Positions 14,491 through 22,234 of a stretch of 64,000 bases of DNA are shown piece by piece. The position numbers and the translations under genes are program-made. This DNA comes from a virus. The stretch is taken from positions 1 through 64,000 of the IMG/VR virus record IMGVR_UViG_3300009610_000028; one strand, written 5' to 3'. The notes beneath the pieces are model-generated. The model was not told the origin of the DNA. It saw nothing but the letters and a program-made list of their open reading frames with translations, and searched no databases. The stretch's first letter is position 1; each line of letters begins with the position of its first letter.

Positions 14491-15359
14491 TTAGCTCCGC
14501 GTTGACTGTGACGACGTTCGCCGATTTTGAGAGATACGCTGAGGGCTTCGCACGAAAGCGCATCGCCAACTTACTGATCGTCGGTGATCCCGGATGCTCC
14601 AAGAGCCAGACGGTGCGCCGAGCGATCAAAGGCAAGGTCTGTTGGATCGAAGGCCAAGCGAGCGCGGTGGGCATGTACGAAACGCTCTACCGCCATCGTC
14701 ACTGGCCTGTTGTCATCGACGACGTGGACGAACTCTACGCCAAGAGCAACACGCGGCGTCTGCTCAAGAGTCTCTGTCAGACAGACGCAGTGAAGGAACT
14801 GGCTTGGAACACGCAGAACCGCACGCTCGAAATGGATAAAATCCCGAAGTCGTTCACGACGAAGAGTCCCGTCTGCATCATCGCTAACCAGTGGGAAACG
14901 TTGAACAGCGACGTGGCGGCGATCCAGGATCGGGCGATCACTCTGCTGTTCAAGCCGACGCCACTTGAGATTCATCTGCACGCTGCACGCTGGTTCAAGG
15001 ATCAGGAAGTCTTCGACTTCATGGCGTCGATTCTCCATATCGTTGTGACGCCGAGTTTGCGCCACTACATCATCGGTCACAGCTTGCGGAAGACAACGGC
15101 GGACTGGCGGGAGCGGCTCATCGAGCGAGTCTGCGAGCCTGAGATTCGCGTTGTCGCTCAATTCAAGCTGAATCCGGCAATGACCACAGAGGAAGAGCGT
15201 GCCAAAGCCTTCGTCGCCGCCGGGCACGGCCACCGCGCTACATATTTTCGAGGCTTGAAGAAACTGCCCGATCCTGTGGACCCACCGCAAATCAAGTTGA
15301 AGAAAGTCGCAAAGTCGCAACGAACTCGCAATGTGATCCCCATCCGAAAGGCTAACTGA
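14487..15359 (+). CDS. AAA+ family ATPase
   Basis: 290 residues from ATG 14487 (ATGA overlap). Walker A GDPGCSKSQT (about 33-42), Walker B PVVIDDVDEL (74-83), a sensor-like CIIANQWETL and a possible arginine finger in AAIQDRAITLLF. The C-terminus is basic (KKVAKSQRTRNVIPIRK). AAA+ ATPases of this size load helicases or assist DNA transactions. Its position after two recombinase genes suggests a role in replication or recombination of this element, but no partner is proven. Confidence 0.75.
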   Translation: MISSALTVTTFADFERYAEGFARKRIANLLIVGDPGCSKSQTVRRAIKGKVCWIEGQASAVGMYETLYRHRHWPVVIDDVDELYAKSNTRRLLKSLCQTDAVKELAWNTQNRTLEMDKIPKSFTTKSPVCIIANQWETLNSDVAAIQDRAITLLFKPTPLEIHLHAARWFKDQEVFDFMASILHIVVTPSLRHYIIGHSLRKTTADWRERLIERVCEPEIRVVAQFKLNPAMTTEEERAKAFVAAGHGHRATYFRGLKKLPDPVDPPQIKLKKVAKSQRTRNVIPIRKAN

Positions 15360-15634
15360 TGATTCAGAAGAAACGCACAGGGGCCGGCACAATCCTGACC
15401 CTGGCCCCGTTTAGCTTGCCCAACGAGAACACACCCTGCCGCATTGTCGCGGAGATCAGCAGCCGCCGGGACGCGAGGCTCAGGATCACCGATCTGCGCA
15501 CGCTGACCATCGCCGACACGGCTATTCTGATGAATAACCTGCGAGCGATGGTTGACCGGGTACACAAAGAAATGGGGTTGGCCCAGAGGCGGGCCACGAA
15601 GAAAGCCACGAAGAAAACGCAGAGAAAACGCTAG
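15359..15634 (+). CDS. 91-residue basic hypothetical protein
   Basis: Starts at TGATG with the ATPase stop. Beta/alpha core (ILTLAPFSLPNENTPCRIVAEISSRR) and a very basic C-terminal tail (RRATKKATKKTQRKR) suggesting DNA binding. Likely cotranscribed with the ATPase. Function unknown. Confidence 0.6.
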   Translation: MIQKKRTGAGTILTLAPFSLPNENTPCRIVAEISSRRDARLRITDLRTLTIADTAILMNNLRAMVDRVHKEMGLAQRRATKKATKKTQRKR

Positions 15635-15704
15635 CAGGGCTTGAATTCACCACTGGCGCTAGGCAGAATCGAGGCCGTTCCGTTCACAAACCCCGGAGGC
15701 CGCC

Positions 15705-16619
15705 ATGCGTGCCGCAACTCTCGAACGTTTACTGAGTCCCAAGAGAACGAACATCCGATGGGATACAGACGAGTGGGAAGAGTTAGCAAAACGAGTTTGG
15801 AAACGCCGAGCACGGCATCCCGAAGAAAATCTGATTGTTCATGTCAACGCTGTGCAGAAACAGCAAGAGCAGCCAGGTTGTCCCGCCTGGCCGGAAGACA
15901 GAAGACGAACAATTACGACAATGGCTCAGATCGAAGCACTCTTTCCGTTGCTTCGACAACTTGATTTGGACATGATTGAGCTAAGGGACCGGACAGTCCC
16001 ATCTTTGCAAGACTCCATCGAGCAACTCCGGCAGCGGCCAGACAAAGAACAGCTATTAACACAACTTTGCCCTCAAGAGGTTTGCCGACGATTCACGGAA
16101 ACCGTATTCGAGAATCTCCCGCCGGCCGAAATCATTGGTCGCTTCAACACGATAGAGATTCTTTCGTGTATCTCACCAGCCGAAATCTACGGCTATCTTG
16201 GGCAGGCGATCTTCAACCAAATGGGCGAACTGGAATTGCGTCTCGCGGGGCATTTGGTCGATCATCAGAACGCCGGCGCTGTCAACGGCAAAACGCATCA
16301 CGCACTGACCAAAGCGAAGAACGTTGTTCTCAGCAGACCCAAGATTGCCATCGTGGGCATGCAGCAACGTCAGCTAGAGCTACTGATGAGTCACGTGGGC
16401 ACAAAATGCGAGATCATTTATATCGCCAAGGGCGTTGACGACTTCAATCAACTAAAGCCCGATCACGTCATTCTTTGGGAGACTTACGTCTCCGGCAACC
16501 AGAAGCAAGCCGTCAAGAAACATTTTCATGGTGACAGGCTGTCGATCCACAAGGGCACGTTGAATCAGATGGTGCCACTGATTGAACGTTTGCCCGTCGT
16601 CTCCAGTCGGGCCAAATGA
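15705..16619 (+). CDS. 304-residue protein with DUF2325-like C-terminus
   Basis: The N-terminal ~60 residues are basic, the middle is helical with coiled-coil potential, and the C-terminal ~95 residues (PKIAIVGMQQRQLELLMSHVG....KPDHVILWETYVSGNQKQAVKKHF.....GTLNQMVPLI) have the Rossmann-like VGG...H..D.VI..T..VSH layout of DUF2325 proteins, whose role is unknown. The match is by eye only. Its 3' end is overlapped by an antisense small gene at 16513-16695. Confidence 0.55.
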   Translation: MRAATLERLLSPKRTNIRWDTDEWEELAKRVWKRRARHPEENLIVHVNAVQKQQEQPGCPAWPEDRRRTITTMAQIEALFPLLRQLDLDMIELRDRTVPSLQDSIEQLRQRPDKEQLLTQLCPQEVCRRFTETVFENLPPAEIIGRFNTIEILSCISPAEIYGYLGQAIFNQMGELELRLAGHLVDHQNAGAVNGKTHHALTKAKNVVLSRPKIAIVGMQQRQLELLMSHVGTKCEIIYIAKGVDDFNQLKPDHVILWETYVSGNQKQAVKKHFHGDRLSIHKGTLNQMVPLIERLPVVSSRAK

Positions 16620-16695
16620 AGCCCACGATCAGCGACAGGACTCCCATCGCCAGGGCAACTTCAAGGATGCCGCCACACGCACATGCAATAATCAT
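16513..16695 (-). CDS. 60-residue membrane protein with Cys/His tail
   Basis: ATG 16695 lies 2 bases after the stop of the leftward exoribonuclease gene. MIIACACGGILEVALAMGVLSLIVGFIW is one hydrophobic helix; the tail holds CPCGSTACHH, a possible metal ligand set. It overlaps the 3' end of the rightward gene by 107 bases. Similar short MIxACxCGG peptides occur in phages, to my recollection. Moderate support only. Confidence 0.45.
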   Translation of the reverse strand: MIIACACGGILEVALAMGVLSLIVGFIWPDWRRRANVQSVAPSDSTCPCGSTACHHENVS

Positions 16696-16697
16696 TG

Positions 16698-17234
16698 TTA
16701 GAACGGGGTGGGGTGTTCCAGATCGAGTAGAAAGTGATGGGCCTCTTTGCACCAGCGTGCATCGTTGATGGCAACGTGGTTGGTGCCTTTCTGACCCGGT
16801 AGCACGAGCGTGCCATCCGTATTCAGTCGATCAAACTCTTGCTTGAGATCACGACAATACTTGCCGAAGTCTTGCGGTAGGTCGATCATCCGCCCGTAGA
16901 GTTGGCAGAGTGCAACCCAATCGTAGTCAGCGTAGTATGCCCACCACTCCGGCATCCAGTGCTCGCGCGTGTACTCCGGGTAAAGATCGCCGACGAAGAC
17001 CGGGATCGCCACGAAATCCTTGATCGCTTGTGCGATCTGCGCCCGCGTATGCCGCTTCATGCTCCCCGGAATATGGTTCAGCACTTTCCGGCGCACGAAG
17101 TCGTTCGCCTTCCCGGCGTCGAACTCGCTGGACACCATGTACAACTCGCGTTCATCGTCGCTGGCGATGCCAATCGAGATCAAGTCGATGATCCGCCCGT
17201 CTTCGATGAACTCGCAGTCGAAGTAGTACCTCAT
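16698..17234 (-). CDS. DEDDh 3'-5' exoribonuclease-like protein
   Basis: 178 residues from ATG 17234 (GAGGGGCAA upstream). MRYYFDCEFIEDG supplies motif I (Asp6, Glu8), WWAYYADYDWVAL motif II and HVAINDARW motif III with His and Asp, the arrangement of the Rv2179c-like polyadenylate/3'-5' exoribonuclease family. Phage members probably trim RNA or DNA ends; substrate not visible. ATGA overlap with the upstream leftward gene. Confidence 0.8.
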   Translation of the reverse strand: MRYYFDCEFIEDGRIIDLISIGIASDDERELYMVSSEFDAGKANDFVRRKVLNHIPGSMKRHTRAQIAQAIKDFVAIPVFVGDLYPEYTREHWMPEWWAYYADYDWVALCQLYGRMIDLPQDFGKYCRDLKQEFDRLNTDGTLVLPGQKGTNHVAINDARWCKEAHHFLLDLEHPTPF

Positions 17235-17707
17235 TTGCCCCTCAGCTTCTGATCGGCGAGCGCCGCTTCTATAATGGGGACGCGAGACATGAAGACGGCA
17301 TTGCTGCGATGCTCGTGCTTGAAGTCCCGGCACAGTTGGGCATCGGGATCACACGCCTCCGACAGGATGCGACGGTATTGCTCCGTCACGTCGGGCAAGC
17401 AGCGGGTCTCGATCAGGTAGCGACCACGTGGAATGTAGTCGTCCTTCGCGAGCACGTTCAGGATCAGCGGCACATGCTTGAGCCGCGATCCTTCTCGGAG
17501 ATCGCCGGCCATTCTCTCTTGTGCTTGGGTTATCGTGCCCGCGATGTCGTATTCCAAGCAAGGGCCGTTCAGCTTGATGCCTTCGGCGAACATGAAGTCG
17601 AACTCGAAGCCGAAGACTTGTCGGACATACTTCTCGAAGTCCTGGTAATGAACCCTGAATACCGGCATCGCCTTCATCTTGATGACCGGCTTCGGATTCG
17701 TGGGCAT
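17231..17707 (-). CDS. 158-residue hypothetical protein
   Basis: Preferred start ATG 17707 (MPTNPKPVIKMKAMPVFRV) after TCTGGAGA; an in-frame ATG at 17746 would add 13 residues without a ribosome-binding site. Soluble alpha/beta, first gene of the leftward pair with the exoribonuclease. Function unknown. Confidence 0.65.
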   Translation of the reverse strand: MPTNPKPVIKMKAMPVFRVHYQDFEKYVRQVFGFEFDFMFAEGIKLNGPCLEYDIAGTITQAQERMAGDLREGSRLKHVPLILNVLAKDDYIPRGRYLIETRCLPDVTEQYRRILSEACDPDAQLCRDFKHEHRSNAVFMSRVPIIEAALADQKLRGK

Positions 17708-17748
17708 TCTCCAGACTCTAGGCGGGGATGAACGGTCGATTAGCATGC

Positions 17749-17777
17749 TTGACTCTCTGTTGTCTTGGAAGTAGCCT
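17749..17777 (+). promoter_or_regulatory. Candidate promoter
   Basis: TTGACT (17749-17754), 17-base spacer, TAGCCT (17772-17777), about 42 bases before the ATG at 17820. It lies in the only spacer between divergent genes here. Confidence 0.4.
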
Positions 17778-17819
17778 GTTTCGCTGTGGTTCGATCACTC
17801 TTTCACAGGGACTAGACCG

Positions 17820-18140
17820 ATGTTTCGATTCTCTCTGGCTGGCGTCGAAGTTCAGTGCGACGACGCACAAGAACTCCGCGCCGCACTACTCAACGGATCA
17901 GCCAATGGAAAGGCCAAGCGCCCCAAGGCGCGTAGGGCCAAGGCCACCACGGCGGCCAAACCCACCGGGGATACGGGGGCGGGCAAAATGCCGCCGGATG
18001 CAGAGATGCCGCTGATTGTTGGACCGTTGACATGGCCGAAGATCGACAAGGCGATTAAGAAAGCTGGATTCACTGGCGACAAGCGTCAATTCCGCAGCGC
18101 ACTCAAGCGCCGTCAGGACATGGAGACTCAGAAGGCGTAG
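17820..18140 (+). CDS. 106-residue Lys/Ala-rich protein
   Basis: N-terminal MFRFSLAGVEVQCDDAQELRAALL, then a low-complexity basic linker (about residues 28-58: KAKRPKARRAKATTAAKP), then LIVGPLTWPKIDKAIKKAGFTGDKRQFRSALKRR, which looks like a small winged or helical DNA-binding unit. Single gene ended by a perfect terminator. Function unknown. Confidence 0.6.
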   Translation: MFRFSLAGVEVQCDDAQELRAALLNGSANGKAKRPKARRAKATTAAKPTGDTGAGKMPPDAEMPLIVGPLTWPKIDKAIKKAGFTGDKRQFRSALKRRQDMETQKA

Positions 18141-18161
18141 AACAGAGCAGAGGCAGGCAAT

Positions 18162-18190
18162 AGCCACGGGTAGGACGCCCGTGGCTTTTT
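18162..18190 (+). terminator. Intrinsic terminator
   Basis: AGCCACGGG (18162-18170), loop TAGGACG, CCCGTGGCT (18178-18186), then T5. Perfect 9-bp stem, lying between convergent genes at 17820 and 18453. Confidence 0.9.
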
Positions 18191-18453
18191 CATGCGCCCT
18201 CTTCGGCCAGGTCTTCCTTCGGAAAGTCCAACTCGAACGCATCCGGTGCATTTGCCTCTTGATCGAACGAGACGATGTTGAACAACTCGTCGTCGATTCG
18301 CACGCAGGCACCTTCCATGAACTTCCAATTTCGCATGGCTGCGATGGCGACGTTCACTTCAAAGCGGTCATAGAGTCCCTTGTGCTCAACCGGCTTGAGG
18401 CGGCCGAACTCTTTGGCCAGGCCCCGCTTGTACAGAATGATGTATTGGCGCAT
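18190..18453 (-). CDS. 87-residue hypothetical protein
   Basis: ATG 18453 (MRQYIILYKRGLAKEFGRL) with TAGGAGAAAACGCA upstream; a longer in-frame start at 18492 is not needed. Beta-rich with an acidic C-terminus (DAFELDFPKEDLAEEGA). Lone leftward gene. Function unknown. Confidence 0.6.
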   Translation of the reverse strand: MRQYIILYKRGLAKEFGRLKPVEHKGLYDRFEVNVAIAAMRNWKFMEGACVRIDDELFNIVSFDQEANAPDAFELDFPKEDLAEEGA

Positions 18454-18506
18454 TGCGTTTTCTCCTACCACGGCAAACGCAATATGCCCCATTTTGGGTC
18501 ATAATT

Positions 18507-18519
18507 CGGTTGTAGCGAT
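18507..18519. promoter_or_regulatory. CGGTTGTAGCGAT motif upstream of phage promoter A
   Basis: The identical 13-mer occurs at 59316-59328, between the two other copies of the phage promoter. A related TTGTAGGACT follows at 18528-18537. Possible operator. Confidence 0.45.
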
Positions 18520-18611
18520 TTTGCCGATTGTAGGACTGGCGCGTCAAAACCAGCATTGCCGTCACGATTCGACGCGGCGCGCGGATATTTTCGGAAATCT
18601 TTCGGCACCCT

Positions 18612-18643
18612 TTGGAATTTCGGCGACTTTTTGCTTCTAGTAT
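18612..18643 (+). promoter_or_regulatory. Phage-type promoter, copy A
   Basis: TTGGAAT (18612-18618), 13 bases, TGCTTCTAGTAT (18632-18643); the gene start is 20 bases further. Two other copies, at 59243-59274 (minus) and 59555-59586 (plus), keep the same two boxes and exactly the same spacing. Confidence 0.75.
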
Positions 18644-18663
18644 CTATGAGCAAAGGAACCGCA

Positions 18664-19215
18664 ATGAAACGTGTCACGGACCCGGCCGATCCCCGCCGCT
18701 GCAAGCACAGCTTCCCTCACGAACAGTGCTGGAATGAGGCCCCGGAACCTGGCAAGAATTGCACAGCCCACGGTGGCCGCGATATGATCGAAGAGAACGA
18801 GAAACGGCTATATCAACTAGCCGAAGTGGATGATCGAGCCAAGCTGGCTCACTTCTCAACGCACGAGCGAATCAAGTCACTCCGAGAGGAGATCGGCCTG
18901 GTGCGCCTTCTGATTGAGAAGCGTATGAACCTCATCAAGAATGAGGCAGACCTTCTCGCTGCATGTGGTCCACTCAACAGCATGTTCCTGACGCTGGAGA
19001 AGCTCATCAAGAGTTGCCACAGTCTGGAGCAAAGCCTGGGCGAACTTCTGACCAGAGACACCGTTGTGCGTCTCGGCCAAACGCTCTGCAACATCGTCAT
19101 TGAAGAGTTGCAAGGGATGGAAGGACACGAAGAGGTCATCGACCGAATCGTCGAGCGCCTCTTCCCCACTATCAACAGCACACGCAATTCTGAAATTCTG
19201 AAACTCAGCCTCTAG
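18664..19215 (+). CDS. Hypothetical protein, possible terminase small subunit-like
   Basis: 183 residues from ATG 18664 (AAAGGA upstream); the in-frame ATG 18646 touches the promoter and lacks a leader. The N-terminus RCKHSFPHEQCWN......CTAHGG resembles the zinc-type C..H..C..C..HGG start seen in phage small terminase-like and HNH-associated proteins; the rest is long helices (for example RIKSLREEIGLVRLLIEKRMNLIKNEADLL). It is the first gene after promoter A. The terminase role is a guess. Confidence 0.55.
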   Translation: MKRVTDPADPRRCKHSFPHEQCWNEAPEPGKNCTAHGGRDMIEENEKRLYQLAEVDDRAKLAHFSTHERIKSLREEIGLVRLLIEKRMNLIKNEADLLAACGPLNSMFLTLEKLIKSCHSLEQSLGELLTRDTVVRLGQTLCNIVIEELQGMEGHEEVIDRIVERLFPTINSTRNSEILKLSL

Positions 19216-19408
19216 CTGACCGTGCTCAGTGCATAAAGGCCCGACTCAGCCCGCCTAGCGAATGAGTTACCCTCCCCACGGATAGTATCCGTGGGCCGAC
19301 GCCTTCGGGCGTTTCAACCGCGTGTGACGACATGCGGGTTCGGCGCGTACGGCCGGACATCTTTTTCAAGCTGTCGCACGTGGACAGCTTTCTTACACAA
19401 GAGGTTCT
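19216..19408. other. Spacer with two hairpins
   Basis: No gene of its own. CCCACGGAT-AGT-ATCCGTGGG (19275-19295) is a perfect 9-bp hairpin, followed by ACGCC-TTCG-GGCGT (19299-19312), a stable UUCG tetraloop stem with a short T/C tail. Together they probably terminate the 18664 transcript. Confidence 0.65.
19299..19312 (+). terminator. UUCG-tetraloop terminator candidate
   Basis: ACGCC (19299-19303), TTCG, GGCGT (19308-19312) then TTC. Short stem with a weak T tract; stacked on the upstream 9-bp hairpin. Confidence 0.5.
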
Positions 19409-19615
19409 GTGTTCCTTCCACGTTGGTGCAAGTGCGGCAAGCCTATCAAGTTTGTTGACGAGCTTCGTTGCGAAGATTGCTTCGCGGACGACTCGCAGAA
19501 ATATACAGGCAAGAGTAACCGCGTGCAGACCACCAGTTGGCCGCCGGACACAGATCGTAAGTCTTCCAGTCCTCTTGGCCGGAGCAAACCCAATGTTCAA
19601 GTTCCGGCCTGTTGA
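19409..19615 (+). CDS. Small zinc-ribbon protein
   Basis: GTG start at 19409 preceded by AGAGG. VFLPRWCKCGKPIKFVDELRCEDCF forms a compact C-x-C...C-x2-C metal site; the C-terminal half is Ser/Pro/Lys-rich and overlaps the next gene by 23 bases. Function unknown. First gene of the envelope cassette by position. Confidence 0.5.
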   Translation: MFLPRWCKCGKPIKFVDELRCEDCFADDSQKYTGKSNRVQTTSWPPDTDRKSSSPLGRSKPNVQVPAC

Positions 19616-20186
19616 TGTTCCTGAATTCAAAGCCGGAGACATTCTCGGCTTCTCAGGCCACGCACTACTTAGTGCCTGGATCAACCTAATGACCTATGGT
19701 GTTCCCTTTTGGGGATTGAGTCATTGCGGCATTATCGCCGAGCATCAAGGACGACTGGTCCTCTTTGAGTCATGTGCCGAAACTCCTGACCCCTGCATCG
19801 TTCAAGAGAAGTTGGTCAGTGGATCGCAGGCACATGACATAGGCCAAGCCGTCGCGAGTTATCCCGGCAAGGTCTGGCACTATCCGCTGTACCGTAAGCT
19901 TTATGACTTCGAGTCAAAGCGGCTGTCTAAGTTCCTGCGTGGAAGTTTGGGCATGCCATACGACACGATTGGCGCGTTTCGTGCCACTGGTGTCGGGTTC
20001 TCGACGCTTGAGTCAATGCTTCGTCCGGCGGACCTGAGCAGCTTGTTCTGCTCGGAATGGTGTTGTGCGGCGCACAGTGACATCGGAGTCTTTCCGACCG
20101 ATCACTCCGGCCGTTACAGCCCCAATCGTTTTGTAAGGACAGAACGCCGACACGGCATCTTGCTCAAGCCCACGAGGTTGAAATGA
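19593..20186 (+). CDS. Papain-fold hydrolase, YiiX / NlpC-P60-like (possible lysin)
   Basis: 197 residues, ATG 19593 after GGAG. GDILGFSGHALLSAWIN opens the domain; FWGLSHCGIIAE gives a catalytic-type His44 and SLFCSEWCCAA gives Cys153, the reversed His-then-Cys order of circularly permuted NlpC/P60 enzymes (YiiX/YebB group). Such enzymes cut peptide or amide bonds, often in peptidoglycan, so this is my best candidate for an endolysin-type gene, although no separate wall-binding domain or adjacent holin is obvious. Confidence 0.6.
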   Translation: MFKFRPVDVPEFKAGDILGFSGHALLSAWINLMTYGVPFWGLSHCGIIAEHQGRLVLFESCAETPDPCIVQEKLVSGSQAHDIGQAVASYPGKVWHYPLYRKLYDFESKRLSKFLRGSLGMPYDTIGAFRATGVGFSTLESMLRPADLSSLFCSEWCCAAHSDIGVFPTDHSGRYSPNRFVRTERRHGILLKPTRLK

Positions 20187-20782
20187 AACAAATTCTAGCG
20201 GCTGCTTTGCTGTCGCTTGTGATGTTGGCTGGTTGTGGACACGTCGCGATTGACTATGGCGGACCAATAAAGGGTGTAACCCCGGTCGTCAGGAAAGAGT
20301 ATCCGACTGTCAACCTGCCACTTAACCTTCGCCAGCCGAATTGGCTTGGTAACAAACGTGAAGGTTCCTGCGTGCATGCCACTGTGGTCATGCTGTTCCG
20401 CTGGCAAGGCCGTTATGCAATGGCCAACCACTGGCGAAACACTTATGGCAACGGAGAAGTTGCTGATGAGACGTGGGATGCAAGGGATAGCCTGGCAAAG
20501 AAATTTGATCGTGAAGGAGTCCGCTACGCCTATACCATTAAAGGTGACGTAGCGTTCCTCGAATGGGCTTGCTCGACACGTCGCGGTTGCGGCGTCACTG
20601 TCATGGGCGGCAAGCACATGGTTGCTCTAGTTCACTTCGACAACGAGTGGGCCGGCATCCTCGACAACAATGACATTGACACCATCACTTGGGTCGCCCG
20701 TGAGACCTTCGTGGCTGAATGGCAGAACAGCAACGGCTGGGCGGTGACGCCTGTTTATACGCCGGCCCCACCCCTGCCGTAA
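20183..20782 (+). CDS. Lipoprotein with C39-like cysteine protease domain
   Basis: 199 residues. Signal peptide with lipobox LAGC (Cys18), so exported and lipid-anchored. Domain: REGSCVHATVVML (catalytic-type Cys63), GKHMVALVHF (His145), ILDNND (Asp161 or Asn162), the Cys-His-Asn/Asp order of papain-like C39 peptidases. A phage-encoded anchored protease could remodel or guard the envelope, for example in superinfection exclusion or lysis control; this is inference. ATGA overlap with the previous gene. Confidence 0.65.
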   Translation: MKQILAAALLSLVMLAGCGHVAIDYGGPIKGVTPVVRKEYPTVNLPLNLRQPNWLGNKREGSCVHATVVMLFRWQGRYAMANHWRNTYGNGEVADETWDARDSLAKKFDREGVRYAYTIKGDVAFLEWACSTRRGCGVTVMGGKHMVALVHFDNEWAGILDNNDIDTITWVARETFVAEWQNSNGWAVTPVYTPAPPLP

Positions 20783-20796
20783 TGAAAGAGGAAAAC

Positions 20797-21444
20797 ATGC
20801 TCCGTCACCTGTTGGCGGTCGCCCTTTTGGTGGCCGCGATGTGTTCGCCGGTCGCTGCGCAGACTGCTATGAAAGCAGATGCTGCGTATGGCGTCCGCTA
20901 TGTCGAAGAGAGGGTCGTCGAACTGCCTGGCGATCAACTCAAACCTTATCTCACAGTCTTTGGTGAGAAGGGTGATCCAAAGATGGCAGCGATGGTTAAG
21001 TGGTTTGAGACCAACGATACCCTCAAGGGAATCAAGGACCAAACGCACTTCCTGGTGATGTACACGGACGATCCGATGTATCACCGCTACGCTGGCAACG
21101 TGCCTGCGTTGCCGTATGTGTGCCTACAAGCCGTGAACGTTGAGAAGCCAATTGCGGAATACGCCGGCTCTCAAGTTCCCATGACGGCCGACGCTCTGGC
21201 TAGGGGTCTTAACGTGACCGCCAGTAAAGCCGAGTGCTTCCGACGCCGGAATCAAGTGCAGCCTCAGCCTGGCCCTGGACCTGGACCATACATTGATCCA
21301 GCCCCGCAGCCGCTGCCGCCTACGCCTGGTCCCCCGTCTCGTCCCACGCCCCGCTTCCCTTGGTTCTTGCTCATCCTGATCGTGACTTTGAGTGCCGCTG
21401 GTGGCGCGGGTCGCGAGTGGTACAAGACCTACTACTCGAAATAA
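20797..21444 (+). CDS. Exported protein with Pro-rich linker and C-terminal membrane helix
   Basis: 215 residues from ATG 20797 (AAAGAGGAAAAC upstream); an ATG at 20782 would add 5 residues. Signal peptide MLRHLLAVALLVAAMCSPVAAQ, an extracytoplasmic domain of about 140 residues, a linker of Pro/Gly (QPGPGPGPYIDPAPQPLPP, around 160-185), then one transmembrane helix (FPWFLLILIVTLSAAGG) and a short cytoplasmic tail. Looks like an envelope-facing anchored protein working with its neighbours. No homologous family recognised. Confidence 0.65.
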   Translation: MLRHLLAVALLVAAMCSPVAAQTAMKADAAYGVRYVEERVVELPGDQLKPYLTVFGEKGDPKMAAMVKWFETNDTLKGIKDQTHFLVMYTDDPMYHRYAGNVPALPYVCLQAVNVEKPIAEYAGSQVPMTADALARGLNVTASKAECFRRRNQVQPQPGPGPGPYIDPAPQPLPPTPGPPSRPTPRFPWFLLILIVTLSAAGGAGREWYKTYYSK

Positions 21445-21457
21445 GTCGGAGACAACA

Positions 21458-21841
21458 ATGTTCGTTCTGTCTGGTTCTACCCTGGCCATCCTTGTGTTGG
21501 GTGGCGTCTGTGCGTTCCTCGCCGGCAAATGGCTGTTCACCAAGGACAGCGAGGCCGAGGCCCGCAAGCGTGCCGCGATCAAGGTTGCGAGCACGATGGA
21601 AGCGATGGGCCTGGTTCGCCTGCCCAAGCTGCTTGAGTGCTACGCCGTCAATGACTGGAGTGGCCTGGCTCACGAGATCAAGCTTATGGCTGAACTCGCC
21701 GTCAACGAGAAAGCTCTGCTCGCAGAGTTTGACGTGACGTTCTCTCGCGTTCTCGACATGAAGCTTCGCTCGGAAGAGGGTCGCGCTCTGCTCGCCGCGA
21801 AGCTCGCCGCCACTGCCGCGCCCACGCCGGCTGTCGCCTAA
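21458..21841 (+). CDS. 127-residue membrane-anchored phage protein
   Basis: N-terminal helix MFVLSGSTLAILVLGGVCAFLAGKWLF, then a helical domain (ARKRAAIKVASTMEAMGLVRLPKLLECYAVNDWSGLAHEIKLMAEL). I recall similar soluble helical domains in phage proteins, but without a function. TAATG junction with the thioredoxin gene. A holin role is possible from topology alone but unproven. Confidence 0.6.
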   Translation: MFVLSGSTLAILVLGGVCAFLAGKWLFTKDSEAEARKRAAIKVASTMEAMGLVRLPKLLECYAVNDWSGLAHEIKLMAELAVNEKALLAEFDVTFSRVLDMKLRSEEGRALLAAKLAATAAPTPAVA

Positions 21842-22167
21842 TGCGAGCCTTACTGGCCGCATTTCTGTTCGCGATTCTGATTGCAGGTTGTGAGGTTCAA
21901 TCCTCATCTTCTCCATCGCTGGTCGCTGTTACCGCGACATGGTGCGAACCCTGCCAACGCGACAAACCAAAGCTCGTGGAAGTCAGTCAAGAGTTTCCTG
22001 TAACCGTGCTTGACTTTGACCAACAGCGAGCGGATGCCGACCGCCTCGGTGTCTCAAGTGTGCCTACCTACGTCGTCTATGACGCCAACGGTAAGGAAGT
22101 GCAACGGTTCGACAACTTGAAGCGTGCCATTTGGCTGCTTCGCAAGTTGTATCAATTGAGCAATTGA
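21841..22167 (+). CDS. Thioredoxin-fold lipoprotein
   Basis: 108 residues. Signal peptide and lipobox ILIAGC (Cys17) predict export and lipid anchoring. Thioredoxin motif TATWCEPCQRDKPKL (W34, C35, C38) and the cis-Pro loop VSSVPTYVVY (P75) are intact, so it should catalyse thiol-disulfide exchange on the outside of the membrane. Last gene of the 19409-22167 cassette, whose neighbours include two proteins with catalytic-type cysteines. Confidence 0.8.
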   Translation: MRALLAAFLFAILIAGCEVQSSSSPSLVAVTATWCEPCQRDKPKLVEVSQEFPVTVLDFDQQRADADRLGVSSVPTYVVYDANGKEVQRFDNLKRAIWLLRKLYQLSN

Positions 22168-22172
22168 TCGGT

Positions 22173-22222
22173 GGCCCTCATTAGAGGGCCGCTTCGTTCA
22201 CCTACTGAGAGTGAACGAAGCG
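22173..22222 (+). terminator. Double hairpin after envelope cassette
   Basis: GGCCCTC-ATTA-GAGGGCC (22173-22190) followed by a perfect 12-bp stem CGCTTCGTTCAC / GTGAACGAAGCG (22190-22201 and 22211-22222). No T tract, so either a processed/structured end or a weak terminator; it separates the cassette from 22235. Confidence 0.55.
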
Positions 22223-22234
22223 GAGGTTAAGGAA

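Noticed and set aside
18612-18643. Sigma54 promoter reading of the TTGGAAT/TGCTTC boxes
   Set aside because: The distance between GG and GC is 17 instead of 10 bases, so the sigma54 consensus is not met.
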